In this document: positions 13,701 to 26,029 of the stretch, piece after piece | Position numbering within the stretch: the stretch's first letter is position 1 | Layout of the letters: every line of letters starts with the position of its first letter | Assembly: GCA_030544215.1 (NCBI GenBank) | Contig: JARZZO010000001.1 | Coordinates: 70,210,456 to 70,274,455 of the forward strand | From: Zantedeschia hybrid cultivar | Taxonomy: Eukaryota > Streptophyta > Magnoliopsida > Alismatales > Araceae | DNA length: 64,000 bases | Reading direction: 5' to 3' | The notes under the pieces: generated by a model | Database searches by the model: none | Seen by the model: only the letters and a program-made list of their open reading frames with translations | Told to the model about the DNA's origin: nothing | Made by a program: the position numbers and the translations under genes

Positions 13701-14964
13701 ATTGGTCTCATCTTGCAGAGGAAATATATTTTACATTCCCTTAGTTGTTGATGTTGGTTTTGCTATTTAGAATTCCCTCTAAAATGTCCTTTATATGCCA
13801 AGATCTATTACTTTGGTCCAAGTTGACAATGATCTTTATCTTTATTTTAGATGCCTGCTGTTCATTCCAAACTCTGCCATTTTCTTCACTGTATGTACCA
13901 TTCATGCATGGGAAAATGCAAGATATCTTTGATCATGTTCACTCGTCATTGTATTTTAAGAATTAGCTAGTTCATGTCTGTCAGTTAGACGATAGCCTTA
14001 GATGATGAATGATGTAATCAGGCCAAGGTGTGGCAGGAAGTATACCGCCTATGGCTCTGGGTTGGTACCAGGAAGGGTTGTCATGGCAATGGCCTGGGTG
14101 GTATCGATTGTAGTTGGCCTACCCGGGGCCATGGGCAATTTCTTCAGGTGTGGCATGTCCACAAGTGAGAAATAGGTTGAGATCCATTGAATTTTTCATT
14201 TTGCCATAAATGTGCATGTGTTTGTTAGAGTTACTTAGATGGTCTGTTTACTTTAGAGTTGCTAGATATGAGGTTGACATGCTTCTAAGGACGCAAAGCA
14301 TGCATGTTCACAATGTTGGTTATTCTACAGTAGAATTGTGGAGTTCTCTTCGTAGTTAAAATTCTCATTTGAACAGCTGACGAAGCATTGTTTTTTTGCA
14401 TTTATATCCTTGCTTTATATTACAGGACATTTGACATCGAAGAGTGACGTCTACAGCTTTGGAGTGGTTCTACTTGAGATGCTGGCAGGGAGAAGATCCA
14501 TGGACAAGAATCGGCCAAATGGGGAGCACAACTTGGTGGAATGGGCCCGACCTTACCTTGGAGAAAGGCGGCGGTTTTATAGGCTCATAGATCCTCGATT
14601 GGAGGGTAATTTCTCCATCAAAGGTGCCCAGAAAGCGGCACAGCTTGCTCATCTCTGCCTCAGCAGGGACCCCAAAGCTAGACCTCTCATGAGTGAAGTT
14701 GTTGAGGTACTGAAGCCACTCCTTAACCTGAAAGATATGGCGAGCTCTTCATACTTCTTCCAGAGCATGCAGGCAGAACGGACGGTGGCACAGCTTAGCA
14801 ATTCAAATAGTCTGAAGGCTCAAACTTCGTTTCCAAGAAATGGCTTGAAGGCTCAGACTTCTTTTCCACGGAATGGACAACAGCCTCTGCGGAGCCTCTC
14901 TGCTGGTGCACATGCATCGCCATACAACCGATCGCCGAAGCCCAATGGTGAACGAACAGTTTAA
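4788..14964 (+). CDS. PBL34: Receptor-like cytoplasmic kinase, PBL34/35/36 type (RLCK VII)
   Basis: Six exons (4788-4980, 5788-6128, 6233-6368, 12971-13110, 13192-13315, 14426-14964) join in frame with GT-AG introns to give 490 residues, the usual length for the PBL34-36 subgroup. The start MGLGPD carries the Gly2 needed for N-myristoylation. A basic lysine run and a Cys-containing stretch follow, then a Ser/Thr-rich linker (about 66-100). The kinase domain shows the P-loop GEGGFGCVF (133-141), the VAVK lysine (164), catalytic YRDFKTSN (Asp260), DFG (Asp278), and the activation loop THVSTRVMGTYGYAAPEY. All catalytic residues are present, so it should be an active RD kinase. Family members relay signals from plasma-membrane receptors in immunity. 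The C-tail holds a duplicated phrase (LKAQTSFPRNG twice). Intron 3 is 6.6 kb and full of repeats. The product call is sure; the exact paralogue is not. Confidence 0.95.
7109..7383. mobile_element. Mutator-like MITE in kinase intron 3
   Basis: The ends GGGTTTTTTACCCATAAG and CTTATGTGTAAAAAACCC are inverted repeats, and the similarity between arms extends inward for most of the 275 bp, so the element could fold into one long hairpin. It is flanked by ATTGCTTCA (7100-7108) and ATTGCTTTA (7384-7392), a 9-bp near-perfect target duplication. A 9-bp duplication points to the Mutator superfamily. It has no coding capacity. Confidence 0.7.
8130..8325. repeat. Inverted-repeat element in kinase intron 3
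   Basis: The arms built of GATACCGATTCGTATCGG-type text (about 8155-8195) and its near-complement CCGATACTGATACGTATC (about 8288-8312) flank an AT-rich loop. The structure resembles a small MITE, but I could not identify a target duplication, so the superfamily is left open. Confidence 0.5.
9364..12480 (-). mobile_element. Decayed RTE-type LINE in kinase intron 3
   Basis: Minus-strand fragments match a non-LTR retrotransposon in order. Endonuclease segments lie at 12136-12420 (VGEKSKEVKNTGYKLWYTGK) and 11878-12129 (FIGGDLNGNVG, KSILDFAMAYDLMLANP). A linker at 11217-11504 includes LGTKEGEKDIYKL. Reverse transcriptase remnants sit at about 10780-10860 (NQFDFMPGRSTMEAIF), 10680-10745 (INLDKAYDR, motif A) and about 10430-10470 (ITDDIVLIDETQE, the DD box). 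The C-terminal tail is at about 9690-9800 (SATEMRMLR). The 3' end is a tandem TCAACTCAACTCAA near 9367-9388, typical of plant RTE elements. Many stops and frameshifts make it non-functional. A small element probably interrupts it near 10104-10375. Confidence 0.85.
10104..10375. mobile_element. Possible small TIR element inside the LINE
   Basis: Reverse transcriptase homology stops on one side and resumes on the other. The segment between contains the opposed phrases CACTTTGATATTGG (about 10170) and CCTATCAAAGTGG (about 10355-10370), suggesting terminal inverted repeats. The flanks share CACTT(T)AG. Boundaries and superfamily are uncertain. Confidence 0.35.
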
Positions 14965-16594
14965 GATATAGTCCACTTGGGGTTATTTGTTGCCTCTTTT
15001 GGAGGGTTTCCAAGGCTGCTGCAATGGGATGCATTGAGGATTTGATGACTTGACTCAGTAGAAGCGTAATGGGCTTCATGCATGGAGGTGATGAAGAGGA
15101 TCTGAAGGTGTCAATTAGCTTAACATGTAATTTGAACATTACTATGAAGAGTTTTTAGTGGCTGGTCCTACCTTCCCCGTTTCACCTTTTTACAGTGACG
15201 TCGCTCGTCCACATCGATCACATGGACGAGGTTGGCAGAAAAAAAAAACTGTTCTATTCGTCGAAACTTTTTGTTGGGGCTCAATGTGTATGTAAGTTGT
15301 TTTTGTTCCCCTACGTAGTTCAGGCCAAGCTTTAACCAGTGGGGATGGCATACTCACTCTGACAGGTTGCAAGGGCAGTGAGTCTCCAGAAGATGGGTAA
15401 TGTTGGTGTCGATCAATTCGATAAACTCATTGCTAGGAAGTCATTTGTACTTTACTAAATTTAAAGATCGCTGCATGACAGATTCAGGAATTGTGGGCAG
15501 TTTAATGATACCTCAGAAATGTGTCATACTGACTAGAAATCGGTGTGCCAGTTTGATTACGCATTAGTGTTGAGATTTCATTTTTGAAGCCTTAAAGAAA
15601 TGAAAAAATAAAAAACAAAACAAAAATTACAAGCCGAGAAAGAGAAGGGGAGGCAAATATTGCTGTGGTGGTGCAAGTTGGTATAAGGAAGAAGGGATGC
15701 ACAAGATGAACGAGGAAAAGGAGAGATACACCGGGTCCTCATCGATGTACCTCTTACCAACATAATATGTTGGGGCATAGACGCTTGCTGTGCTGCCTGT
15801 TGTGGCGGCAGTGTCATCAGCGCAGATCAATTTGTGGATTCTGGGCTAGGCTATGCAGGGGATTGTTTTGTATCTGAAATTTATTCTATTAAATTTTCAT
15901 TTTTATTTTTTTATAATCGGCACACGTTGATTCTTCAATCGATTGACAAATCGTTAATATTTCTAAGAAACTTTGGTTCTCCTCCATATTTTAAGTTTAA
16001 AATTTGTGGAATAAAATCTCGGAAACGTATCTTAAACCCCAACTACGGCCTCTGCCTTCACGACGGGGTGCCGGCTATTGGCCGAATCTAGTGAAGCTCC
16101 ATCATTCATCTTCCAAATTTTTAACTGGATGGAAATATAACTAAAAAGCATGAATATAATCTCTCTCTCGCACACGTGCGCGCGCGTGCACAGAGAAAGA
16201 GAGAGGGAGAGGGAGAGGGAGGGGAGGGAAGTATTGGAGCAACTCAGACGTAACAACCAACAAAAATGGCACCAGAGGACTAAGTTTCTACAGTACTAGT
16301 GGTATTCTCTGTTGAATCTAGAGTTTTAGCAAGCTTTCATCCACAGACGCAATAACTATAACGACAGGCTAAAGAACTCATCGCCAACTCAACATGCAAC
16401 TTCTCCAGTAAGAGCAACATAACCGCCAGGTGATACGTTTATCAATTTTTTTTTGGATCAGGTAATATTTTTATCAATTCAACTTCATATCAGCTATCTG
16501 CATATTTACATCCGTCCAGTTTGCTTGATGCTTATCCATCACTCAAGAAAGTTGTTCATATGGCATACTAGAAGGCACACATTCATTTGCTCCT
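14965..16594. other. 3' regions between convergent kinase and HIR genes
   Basis: The kinase 3' untranslated region begins here on the plus strand and the HIR 3' untranslated region enters from the right on the minus strand. A purine GA tract lies at about 16195-16232, next to a TCTCTCTCGCACACGTGCGCGCG stretch split by a CpG-rich core. Short open frames (up to 114 codons, antisense) match nothing. I could not place polyadenylation sites with confidence. Confidence 0.5.
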
Positions 16595-19284
16595 TCACCG
16601 CTGAGTGGCATTCCCCTGAAGCAGGCCATCCCTTATCTGAGCGGCAATGTCCTTTACAGCACCTGGTCCATGAGGAATAAACACAGCAGATGCCTTAGAT
16701 GAGGCCCCGATCTCCCTCATGGTGTCGAAGTATTGGGTCACCAAAACCATATCCATGACATCCTTGGCTGTTGTCCCTGGTACATTTAATGAGAAGGCGA
16801 GCACACTGTCCCTCAGCCCATCAACAATCGCCTGCCGCTGCCGGGCTACACCCAAACCTGCCAAATACTTCGATTCCGCATCCCCTTCGGCTCGCTTTAT
16901 CTGCAGAATTTTTTCTGCTTCTGCTTTCTCATTGGCTGCCACCCTAAGCCTAGAAGCTGGAATGGCAATTTGAAGGAAAAAGTATGAACTCAACAACTGA
17001 GTACATGGGATAAAATGCAAGTTCTAATGATCTATTATTTTGTCCAAGTAGAAAAGGTTTGATAGTGCAACAGTATTCTAAATTACAAGTTAAGGAAAGA
17101 TAGAAGTAACTCTTCATATGAAGATTTAAAAAGTCAACAACAAAGATGAATACTATTCAATGATTGGAACTGACTCTTAGTCGACCACAATGACACCACA
17201 ACTTTACTGTCATATTATTATTATTGTTGTGTAATCTAGAAAATATTGTATAAACCATGGGATGAAGACTAAAACCTTAAAGGTAGATAACAGGCTACCA
17301 GATGATGTCCAGACTTGCCTGCATTTATCTCGTTCATTGCTTTCTTCACACGCTCATCTGGCTCAATATCCACAATAAGTGTCTGGACTATCTCATAACC
17401 GTATGCTGACATGGACTGTGAATAAGAAAACAAGTAGGCTAGTGAACCAATTATGCATTTTGAAATACACTGTGCTCAGAAAGAAATATTGATGAGTGAG
17501 CATGGTATAACCTTTTCAAGTTCACTTTCTACTGCTTTAGCGATTTCATTCTTCTGCTCAAAAACATCATCCAAGTGCAATTTTGGTACGCTTGCCCTGA
17601 TAACTGATAAAGATAAAAACTCATCAGCTTAGGCAGACAAAGCAATATATTGTGTATTTTTCTAGTAGATTCATGCACATGAAGATAAAAAGAAGATCTA
17701 TAATGGAATTCCTACTAAAGAAAATTCCTAGAGTAGCAGTTCTTTAACCTCGGCATGACCTGAAAATTCCAAAACACCAAACCACACATGAAACCCTTTT
17801 GTTGATATATGATCAAATAGTACAACCCAGATGTAGTTTGTTATTTCAAGGTAGTTAAAACACCAAAACAAGCTATAACTTAATATATGATAGGTGAAAA
17901 TTGCTTGATGCAAACAAATGAGCAAGAGCACATTTCCACGTTCGTTTTGGATAACTAAAAATGCACAAGATTTGCTAAAACACTGGAAAATAAGGTTCAA
18001 CATTTAAAATAAAAAATAATAATCTTAAACACAACTTATGATTCCTGTCCATACCATCAAAGACATAGGATTGAATTTGCTCTCTGGTGTTGCTAAGCTT
18101 ATAAAAGGCATCAACAGCCTTCTCAGCCAATGCACGATATTGAACAGATGCAACAACAGTGACAAACACGTTATCCTGCACATCCAACGGGAGACACACA
18201 AGTAAAATAAAATTTCATGAAAAAACATAAATAAAATGCGCAAATGTATAGAATCTGGTCGAACATATTACCAAATCAGTTAAAACATGCACGCATAACT
18301 CTTTCACAAAAGTATATTCATTATCGGAAAGGAAAGGGCAAGAACGCAAAGTATGTTACTAGTCAATTTTTGTTGTTGAATCATAGTATGCAAATGTTCT
18401 ATAAAACTTTTTAGCAAGATTTTACAGATGCAACTTTGACTAAAGATCTTGGTATATGCTTGCACTGTAAAGGATATTGTATACATGTGCAAGTGTACAC
18501 CATAAGCGAGGAAGTAAAACCGTAGAAAATGACATGTCTTCCTATGAATATAAGCACCCTAATATCACTATGATGCTCTTCATCAACCTTTTATAAATGC
18601 TGTCATAGATTCAAGAATTTTAGTTAAAAGGAAGCTTCATCTTGAAGTCATTTCCAAATATTACTGCTTATCCAACAAAAATATATTGTTGTCCAAAGGA
18701 AGCAACAGACACATATTATATTGAAGAAGAGGCTGCAGATCATGGTTTCAAAGTGATCTTTTACTACATAGAGAGCTAAGTCATGGATAAATTTGTCAGA
18801 GCAAATCCCATGTCTTTCTATATATTGAATCGATGGCAAAAACTATAAAATCACATCATTTGCTTTTATATTATTTCCTGCAAAAATAGGTCCTACATCC
18901 TATTGTTATATTAAAACACATTATTGACGTATCATCCTCTTGTATGTTATTAATCGTCGTCTTCTGTAAAATACTGCTAAAGTCCTTTAGAAAAAGGTTT
19001 ACGTCAAGTGGTTTAAAAAGTACTTTAACAATATTACACACCCTGATTCCTGAATATATTGCTAGAAACATGAATTAGCATGGGATATCAAGTACCTTAG
19101 TTTTCGTCTCACATCGGACGTCAAGCTGTTGCACACGCAAGGAAAGGTATCCAGCTACCTGACTCCCTAGAATCCACGGCAAGCAGTGGCATCCAGGATC
19201 CAACACATCATCGAACTTACCAAAGTTTTCTTTGATAGCAACAGTTGATTGGTCCACTTGTATGCAGCAAAAAGCCTGCCCCAT
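16595..19284 (-). CDS. HIR: Hypersensitive-induced reaction (HIR) protein, SPFH/band-7
   Basis: Five coding exons on the minus strand (19284-19096, 18175-18055, 17603-17512, 17415-17319, 16956-16595) join in frame to 286 residues, the normal HIR length. The protein starts MGQAFCC, offering Gly2 for myristoylation and cysteines for palmitoylation, which tether HIR proteins to the plasma membrane. Recognisable conserved blocks are QVDQSTVAIKENFGKFDDVL, GCHCLPW, LSLRVQQLDVRCETKTK, FYKLSNTREQIQSYVFD, VPKLHLDDVFEQKNEIAK, YGYEIVQTLIVDIEPDERVK and KDVMDMVLVTQYFDTM. The band-7 domain covers most of the chain. HIR proteins oligomerise in membrane microdomains and promote defence-related cell death. 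Intron 4 starts with GC rather than GT (17318-17317). A leader exon lies about 2.3 kb upstream. No damage was seen; it should be functional. Confidence 0.96.
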
Positions 19285-21660
19285 TGCTTTGCTCCTGCAC
19301 AAAGAGAAAGGTTGGAATTACTGAACATAAAGGAAAGGCATAGCTAGTCAGACAAACAAAATTGAATATAGAAGTTACAGCAAGATCTGTTTTCATTGGT
19401 TATGCTTCAACAGTAAGGATAAACTAGGATAAGGATAAACTCTCGGATAAGGATCATTCATTACAAGCTTGTTTATGTGAAAGTTTATGGGCAAGCAATG
19501 AATGTTCACGGTGGATTCAAATTCAGTACAATATTCATTCAACATGACAAATATCTATAATTGACTGAATATTCCCAAAGTCTTGAAGCTGGGCATCACT
19601 TTCTTTTCTGATATGTATGCCTTTTGGAAGATGAAAAAACAAGTAGCCTTCAACACCAACTACAAAATATTGATTTTTTGTCTAAAGCATGCACATGTGT
19701 GAGAAAACCATATGTTTGATGTGCCTTGGAGATAAGAGTCTTTTGCCCTAACAGGAACAAGTGACTGCCTGATGTGAATGGTTTGGTATAACCAAATACT
19801 TGGGTAAAATGTAATGGCTGCCTGACTGATTTTGTTTTAATATTTTTACTGCCTACTTTGTTCCAGAAGCTCAAGAAAACCGCATATGAAGCATTACACA
19901 AATAAAAATGTGTTGTCCCCTCTGATGGTTAATCAAGATATGATAGTATGAACCACGTTTCAAGGAAAAGAAACAAGTGACCTCAATCAAGATTATATCA
20001 TAGTATAGTTGTACAATATGCGATATAAAAACATAGGACAAGCCTGGAAATGCTGAATTTCTTGAAAGAGATAACCATCGGATTAGTAACAATGCTTTCT
20101 CATAAGTTAAAAGCTATTCAACATGTTCACATTACAGCCTACCATATTGAAGGCCAAAAAAAGGTGAATTAATGTTAATATATTCATTCACAGGAAATGA
20201 CACCCAGAAAAAAAAAAAAACAGATGTTGCGGATGCATGAACTTTCTTTCAGGTTTCAAAAATCAGGTAGCCATTGATACCCCAATACTCCAATGTTTCA
20301 TCATTTTTGCGGGTTCACCAAGTTCTTAAACTCACAACTCTAAAGGTAATTGACAAGGTAGAAACTTTTTCCCGATTGATCCTTTCTTTGAAGAATAATA
20401 CAATTTATAATTAGCACTGCGAATAACAAATTTCTTGCGAAGCAGAGAAAATAACAGGGTATCTGGGAAGAGGAATCCAACAACTTACACTATTTTGTTC
20501 AGAATTAAAGTCCCTCAAAAACTGAAAGGTAGAAGGATCTCAGCACACACAACACATACAGTTTACCTTTAATGGCTACCAGGCCAAATATGAAGCTTAT
20601 GCAAGAAACGTGTTTGTAATGCACTGTTTATTCTTGCCATAATAGCAAGAGAGGAAGGCATGCACACTCTGTCAAAATAAAGTAATCAAGATGTTTGAAT
20701 AAGATGAGACAGAAAAAGATATTTATCAAAAGAGCAAGAACCTTATCTTTGCATGATAAATAATATAAAACATTTAAGAACAACACGATAAAATAATTCG
20801 CTCAAAGTCAACAGCCCATCCCAAGTATTACCAATTCAATGGATGTGCCCTCCACTGGATGTCGAATGATCCAGATATGCATATGTATGTTGTAAGAATC
20901 ATATTTATATTTAACTTCTATAGGCCGGCACCAAAGCCTGATGACAAACTAAACCACCTGACCTCTTTGGGATTGGGTAGACAAAGCGATTGCCCCACAT
21001 TATCCGGACAGTAGACAGGAACCACAACATATGACAGCTGAAAAAGGTGTGCAACCATACCCACCAAAACCTTTTTGACCACAGATAAACCTCACTTGAT
21101 CTTCCACCCCAACATCTTAACCATTTCATGTAATTAAGAATCATATTGATTTCCTTAAAGAGATGACCAGAACCCCAACCCCCACCCCAAAGGATCAAAA
21201 ATAGGACAATTAACTATGGGCACCAGCCACTGGATCAACAGGAATCCCCCCAAACATTAAAAAACGTCAACCATTAAGCAAACCACCCTAAAAATAAGAT
21301 GGCGCAGTTCAACTGTAGCACAAGCCATTCCAGCCAGGCAAGTAACCCTCCCCACGCCCTCCAGCTCAAGCCTAATCGCCAAATATTCCACAACACCATA
21401 CACACGTTCCGTAAAGCAAAGATCTTTGAACACCAGAAAACGCGGCAACAAACCCCGCAGCAGCAAAATCCCACCTTTCCCCACCAATCCTCAAACTTAG
21501 GAGAGAAAACAAAGAAAGCACCAGGAAAAATCAGATTTTGAACAAACTAACATCACCCCTAGACCCGTTAGACGACTTCCTCAGGAAAAAAAACAAAAAA
21601 CCCAAGAATGGAGAAGAGCGATTCGCCTCACCTAGGGAAGAATCTCTGCGGCAGCACCTC
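19285..21660 (-). other. HIR 5' leader with 2.3-kb leader intron
   Basis: On the minus strand an acceptor TTTGTGCAG ends at 19295, leaving ten leader bases before the HIR start codon. A matching donor CTAG/GTGAGG lies at 21632/21631, just downstream of a TATA box. The intervening 19295-21631 is therefore read as a leader intron. It is AT-rich with no coding signal; its open frames are under 100 codons and match nothing. Leader introns often raise expression in plants, but that is not shown here. Confidence 0.7.
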
Positions 21661-21686
21661 CGGAAGCTGTGGCTGCGAGCGGGAGA

Positions 21687-22020
21687 CCTTTATAGAGGAT
21701 AGGAGAGCGCAGCGCAGATATGTGGAAGAATTCACAGAAAAGCCGCGGGGAGGGCGAGAGCGGCTGCCAAGAAATTTCCGTTGTCGGGAATGGTGTGGTG
21801 ATCACGCCTAGAAGTGGCTATGAAGGAGGTGCGAGTGCAACCATCCTGCGCGGCGCTATCATGGAAATAAATGCCTTCGGTCCCGCTCTTCCGTTGGTAA
21901 TTTCTCTTGTCACTCGCCCTTTCTGGGTGAGATCGAGCGCATCGCAGAGAGAGAGAGAGAGAGAGAGAGAGGGCCAGGAGATGATCAGATGAGGACAAGC
22001 GTGGCTGGGGGTCATCCTCC
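21687..22020 (-). promoter_or_regulatory. HIR promoter with TATA box and GA tract
   Basis: The minus strand carries TATAAAGG at 21694-21687, placing transcription start near 21660 and fitting the leader exon ending at 21632. Upstream is a GC-rich stretch to about 21940 with a perfect GA tract at about 21949-21971. GA/CT tracts are frequent in plant core promoters and are bound by GAGA-binding (BPC) factors. The role here is inferred from position only. Confidence 0.65.
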
Positions 22021-22079
22021 ACGTTTCCGTACTTGGACCCTATTCATCATGATTGGTTTAAAATCTTAAAAAATAAAAA

Positions 22080-22559
22080 ATATTTTTGCAAATAATTTCC
22101 TAATGAATCTATATTTTTAGATAATTCCTTATATGATTCTTATTTGTATATAATCCTCTTAACTACGTTGTTATTTGCATATAACCCCTTCAACTATGTG
22201 GACTTATTTTAAATTTCACTTAAATTAAAATATTGTTACCTACAAAGAATATAGAATATGTGAAAACTATTAAACAAAATTATTAATAATATCCTCAATT
22301 AGAATACATACATCTCACGAGAAAAATCACATAAACATCTACTCATAGATATGTTGTATATATTCAACATCAAAAAAATGTTTCTATTTTTATATGGAGT
22401 AAAAATATTTTAACTCAAGTAACATTCAAAACAAATCACATAGTTAAAGAGGTTATATATAAATACCCTCAAAATATAGTAGGTTATATGTAAATATGAA
22501 GTATGCAGGGGGTTATTTATAAATATCGTATCTCTTAGGGGGTTATTTGCAAAAACCCC
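22080..22559. mobile_element. Inverted-repeat MITE upstream of HIR
   Basis: The right end GGTTATTTGCAAAAACCCC is an inverted match to the left TTTTTGCAAATAATTTCC. The arms extend inward with repeated 'TTTGCATATAACCCC'-like text (22160-22195 against 22445-22520). AAATAAAAA flanks both sides (22071-22079, 22560-22568), a possible 9-bp target duplication, though such A-rich text could match by chance. The style resembles the element at 7109-7383. Confidence 0.55.
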
Positions 22560-22568
22560 AAATAAAAA

Positions 22569-25500
22569 GTATCCTCTTTTTTTGGTCCAACTTTTTTTCC
22601 ACCATAATTATTGAATCAATAGGATCAAATAGACTAATAATAAAATAGAAAAAGTAGAATAGAGGGTCTCAGCTGCATCGTTTGTACTCCACTTGATTTC
22701 ATTGATTCATTTATTATGATCATGAAAAAGTAGGACTGAAAATGAGGAACCTTTCTATTTTTTAACGATCTTAACTAATCGATATAAATGGAATACAAAT
22801 AGTGCAGGGTAAGTGGAGTAGACAATTTGGACCCACCCTTGTTGCTCCTTATCTGTCCTCACTTTGGGATGATGACTTTTTCTTTTTTTATTGGAAGGAT
22901 CACTTTGGGATGACTTGTTTGAGATGTTTGAGTTTGTTGAGAAGAGCATTTTCATATGCCTCTTATGAGATAGGTTTAGTATTACCATCATCTCCAGTAG
23001 ATGTAGATAAAAGTTCAAAGAAAAAGGTCGAGAGAATTTCATATCGAATTTGTTTACTTTTGGTCCTTAGATTTGTCATTTTTCAAAGAGAATAACTTAT
23101 TTGGAGTAAATTAGAATAAATTGATTTGATTGAAAAATTCAAATTGCTTATTCTAGTTGCATAGGATTTAATTATATCTATTTTTATGTGTTCTATATTT
23201 TACTGACTTTATCTAATTTTATTTTTCTTATTCTGAATAGTGTAGTATCTAGTTATGATCAAGGTAAGATATCTCTTATTCAAGTATAAGCAAATCCAGT
23301 TCGTCTATTTCAAGATAAGCAATATGATTATTAAAGAGTGCCTTTTAAAAAGCTCCTGTAAAATAACTTTCATGTCTCTACCCTTTCCTTACTTGGTGAG
23401 AATGGTACATGAGCTCTTTTTGTGATGATCTTGTAACTTTCAAGAGATGGTGACAATGGAAAGAGTAATTTATGGAAATATCTTAAGAGAGTTATAAGCA
23501 TAGCATTCCTCGTCATTTCTTGCTGGAGAGAAACAAAGTGCAAAAAACAAAGAGGCAATGACTTCAAATGGTTCTTGTCGAATCTCTAGAGTCTACACTT
23601 ATGTCTATTATCCAGGAACTAAGAATGACCTATTTTTGCTTTCATTAGAAGCCATTGAAACCTATTTCAAAAAGACCCGTACGCCTCGATCTTCCAAAAA
23701 GAAGAGCATACAAGAAGGAAAAAGGCATATAAAGTAGCAAAGAACAATATTTTAAACGAAAATAGTCGATGTTACTTCAATGTACACTTGTTCTTCAATG
23801 TAGATGGCCCTAGAAAATGTTTTCGGGAAGCACTCTCTTGCAAAGACATGCAAGTGTGGGATTTGAAGTGCGAAAGAGTCATGAACTTTTCACTCTTCTA
23901 AAGTGTCTCTATTTTGACCCAAATCTTCCCGAACTAATGACCTTTGAATAAGAAAAGTGATTTTATGACCTTGACCTCACGGTGAGGTCGAGTCCTACGG
24001 TCAAGGATATTCTTTTTTTACTCCTTCTGTAAAAAGTGGAAAGAACAAAGTGAAAAATATCCTTAACTGCGGAACTTGACCTCTCCATGAGGTTGAGCTC
24101 ACTGAATCATTCCTCTTGAATAATGCTTGCTACACTATACTGTGTGATTCGACAGCTCAGATTGCATGAGTGTGCGATCTTTTTTTTTTTTTTAAATTTG
24201 ACGGAGACTGAGCTGAGGTGGATTCCAAGTCGACAATTTTTTTAAAAAACAAAAAAATACCACTGCACAGTAGTTTGATCAAGGAGATCAGATGGCAGTG
24301 TTGGACACGGCGCATTCCGTGTGGACTGCATTATACCTTGGCGACGCAACAACTATTACCCATGACATTTTTCAATAATTTCAATTTTGCCTTGAGAACT
24401 ATAGGCTGTCATCCTTCACTTGCAATTGTGGATTTTCGTTTCCATTTTCTCAATAATTTTAAGGCCTTTTGGCCTCTCAACTCTCCAGTCATGCTCGAAC
24501 CCTTTCGCAACCTAATCAAACATGTTAGATGTCATTAGAAGTTTGGCTTAATTGTGATGCCAACACTCTTTAGATTTCTCTTTAGATGTTTTCCTGAGCA
24601 TCATATACTGTAAATTGATGAATATGTGATCATTTTCATTAACAAGATAGAAGACTAATTCCCATAGTATAACAATCAGAGAGTTGTAGGAAAAAAATGG
24701 AAGATGTGTAATAAATAAGGTAGATACTGTAAATTGATGAACATGTAATCTTTGTTTTATGTAAAGTATTGGATGTGGATTGAAAAAGACAAGGCCTCCT
24801 GTCCCTATGAAAACAGTCCCATGTATTCTTTCGATGGAGAGTCGAAATATATGGATAAAAATATATAGATATTAACAAAGACTTAAGTGCATAATTCATC
24901 AGTTCCCTCAGACAAAAGGGACCAAATTCTCTCAATTCTCAATTGACCACTACCATGGTTGATGGTCCCCGATGTCTATTTTCTCTTGGGTTCTTGTTTT
25001 AGCAGTTGTTTGGTTTGATGTAAGTTTAAAATTAACGAGTTTAGAACCAAGGAAAAAATATATTTTTTTCTTTTAAAATCACTGGTTTCAAAACTCTTGA
25101 TTTTAATTTTCTGTAATTTTTATCTAAAAACCAAAATCAACTAAAATAATATTATATAAGTCAATTTTGAGATACAGTAACTTACAATATTTCAGATGTA
25201 GGAAAAATGCTATAATTTACATCAATTCAAATGTAAAAAAATACCGATTTATGATATTTTACGGTATACCAAACAACTCTTTAATGCAGCCTTCTTAGAG
25301 GACTATTCAGAAGTTGACCAAAGAGTTGGGCATGTCCCTGATTACCATTTTAATGAGTATATTTTTTTATATTTTACATGACAATTTTATTTTTTAAATA
25401 GTATTTATAAAATTAGCTCAAAATACCTTTATAACATGCTCATAGAAAATGAGATACATTATAATGGAGTTTATAGGTGATTTGCTCCCCCATAAAGGGG

Positions 25501-26029
25501 ACAAGATTCTCTGTTGCCACTTAACAACCTCCATAGTCCTTCATACCTATTTTTAGTTCTATTTTTCCTAGTGGCAATCTTGTGCATCCATTGGTGGCTG
25601 TGGTAAGTTTTGCTCCTTCTGGTTCTATATGTGACGATTGCCCATTAGAAACAAGCAGAGTCCAATCTCTCTTTTACTTGGGAAGTTTAAGTTTCCATGG
25701 TACAAAGTTTTCATTTTACTGCAAATAAGGAGTTAGTTTATCTTCAATGGGCATCATTAACGAAGCTAGATTACTCATTAAGATAATGCTACTTGAAAAT
25801 ATAAAACACAAAATTGGAAAGATGATCCTACAAGAGAGGGGACTGGCCATTTAGTTCAATCATTTTGAGCATATGGCTCATGTTCATAGGGAAGCAAATA
25901 ATTGAAATAGATGGAGAGGTTTTGAGCTTACGACATTCCATCATATATTTGTATCAGGATTGTTACGGTTGAAATCTGGCAAGAGGATGAGGACTGTCTG
26001 ATGCCTATACTAGGCAATCATGATGAGAC
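22569..26029. other. Intergenic, no gene seen
   Basis: The sequence is AT-rich and its open frames are about 106 codons or shorter with no recognisable product. Apart from the inverted repeat at 23960-24105 described separately, I see only homopolymer runs (for example T at 24179-24193). No exon-like protein similarity was noticed on either strand. Confidence 0.5.
23960..24105. repeat. Inverted repeat, hairpin-forming
   Basis: The left arm GACCTTGACCTCACGGTGAG, continuing to GGTCAAGGATATTC, is mirrored by a right arm ending AACTTGACCTCTCCATGAGG. The loop is about 40 bp of AT-rich DNA. It resembles a MITE core, but no target duplication is evident. Confidence 0.4.
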
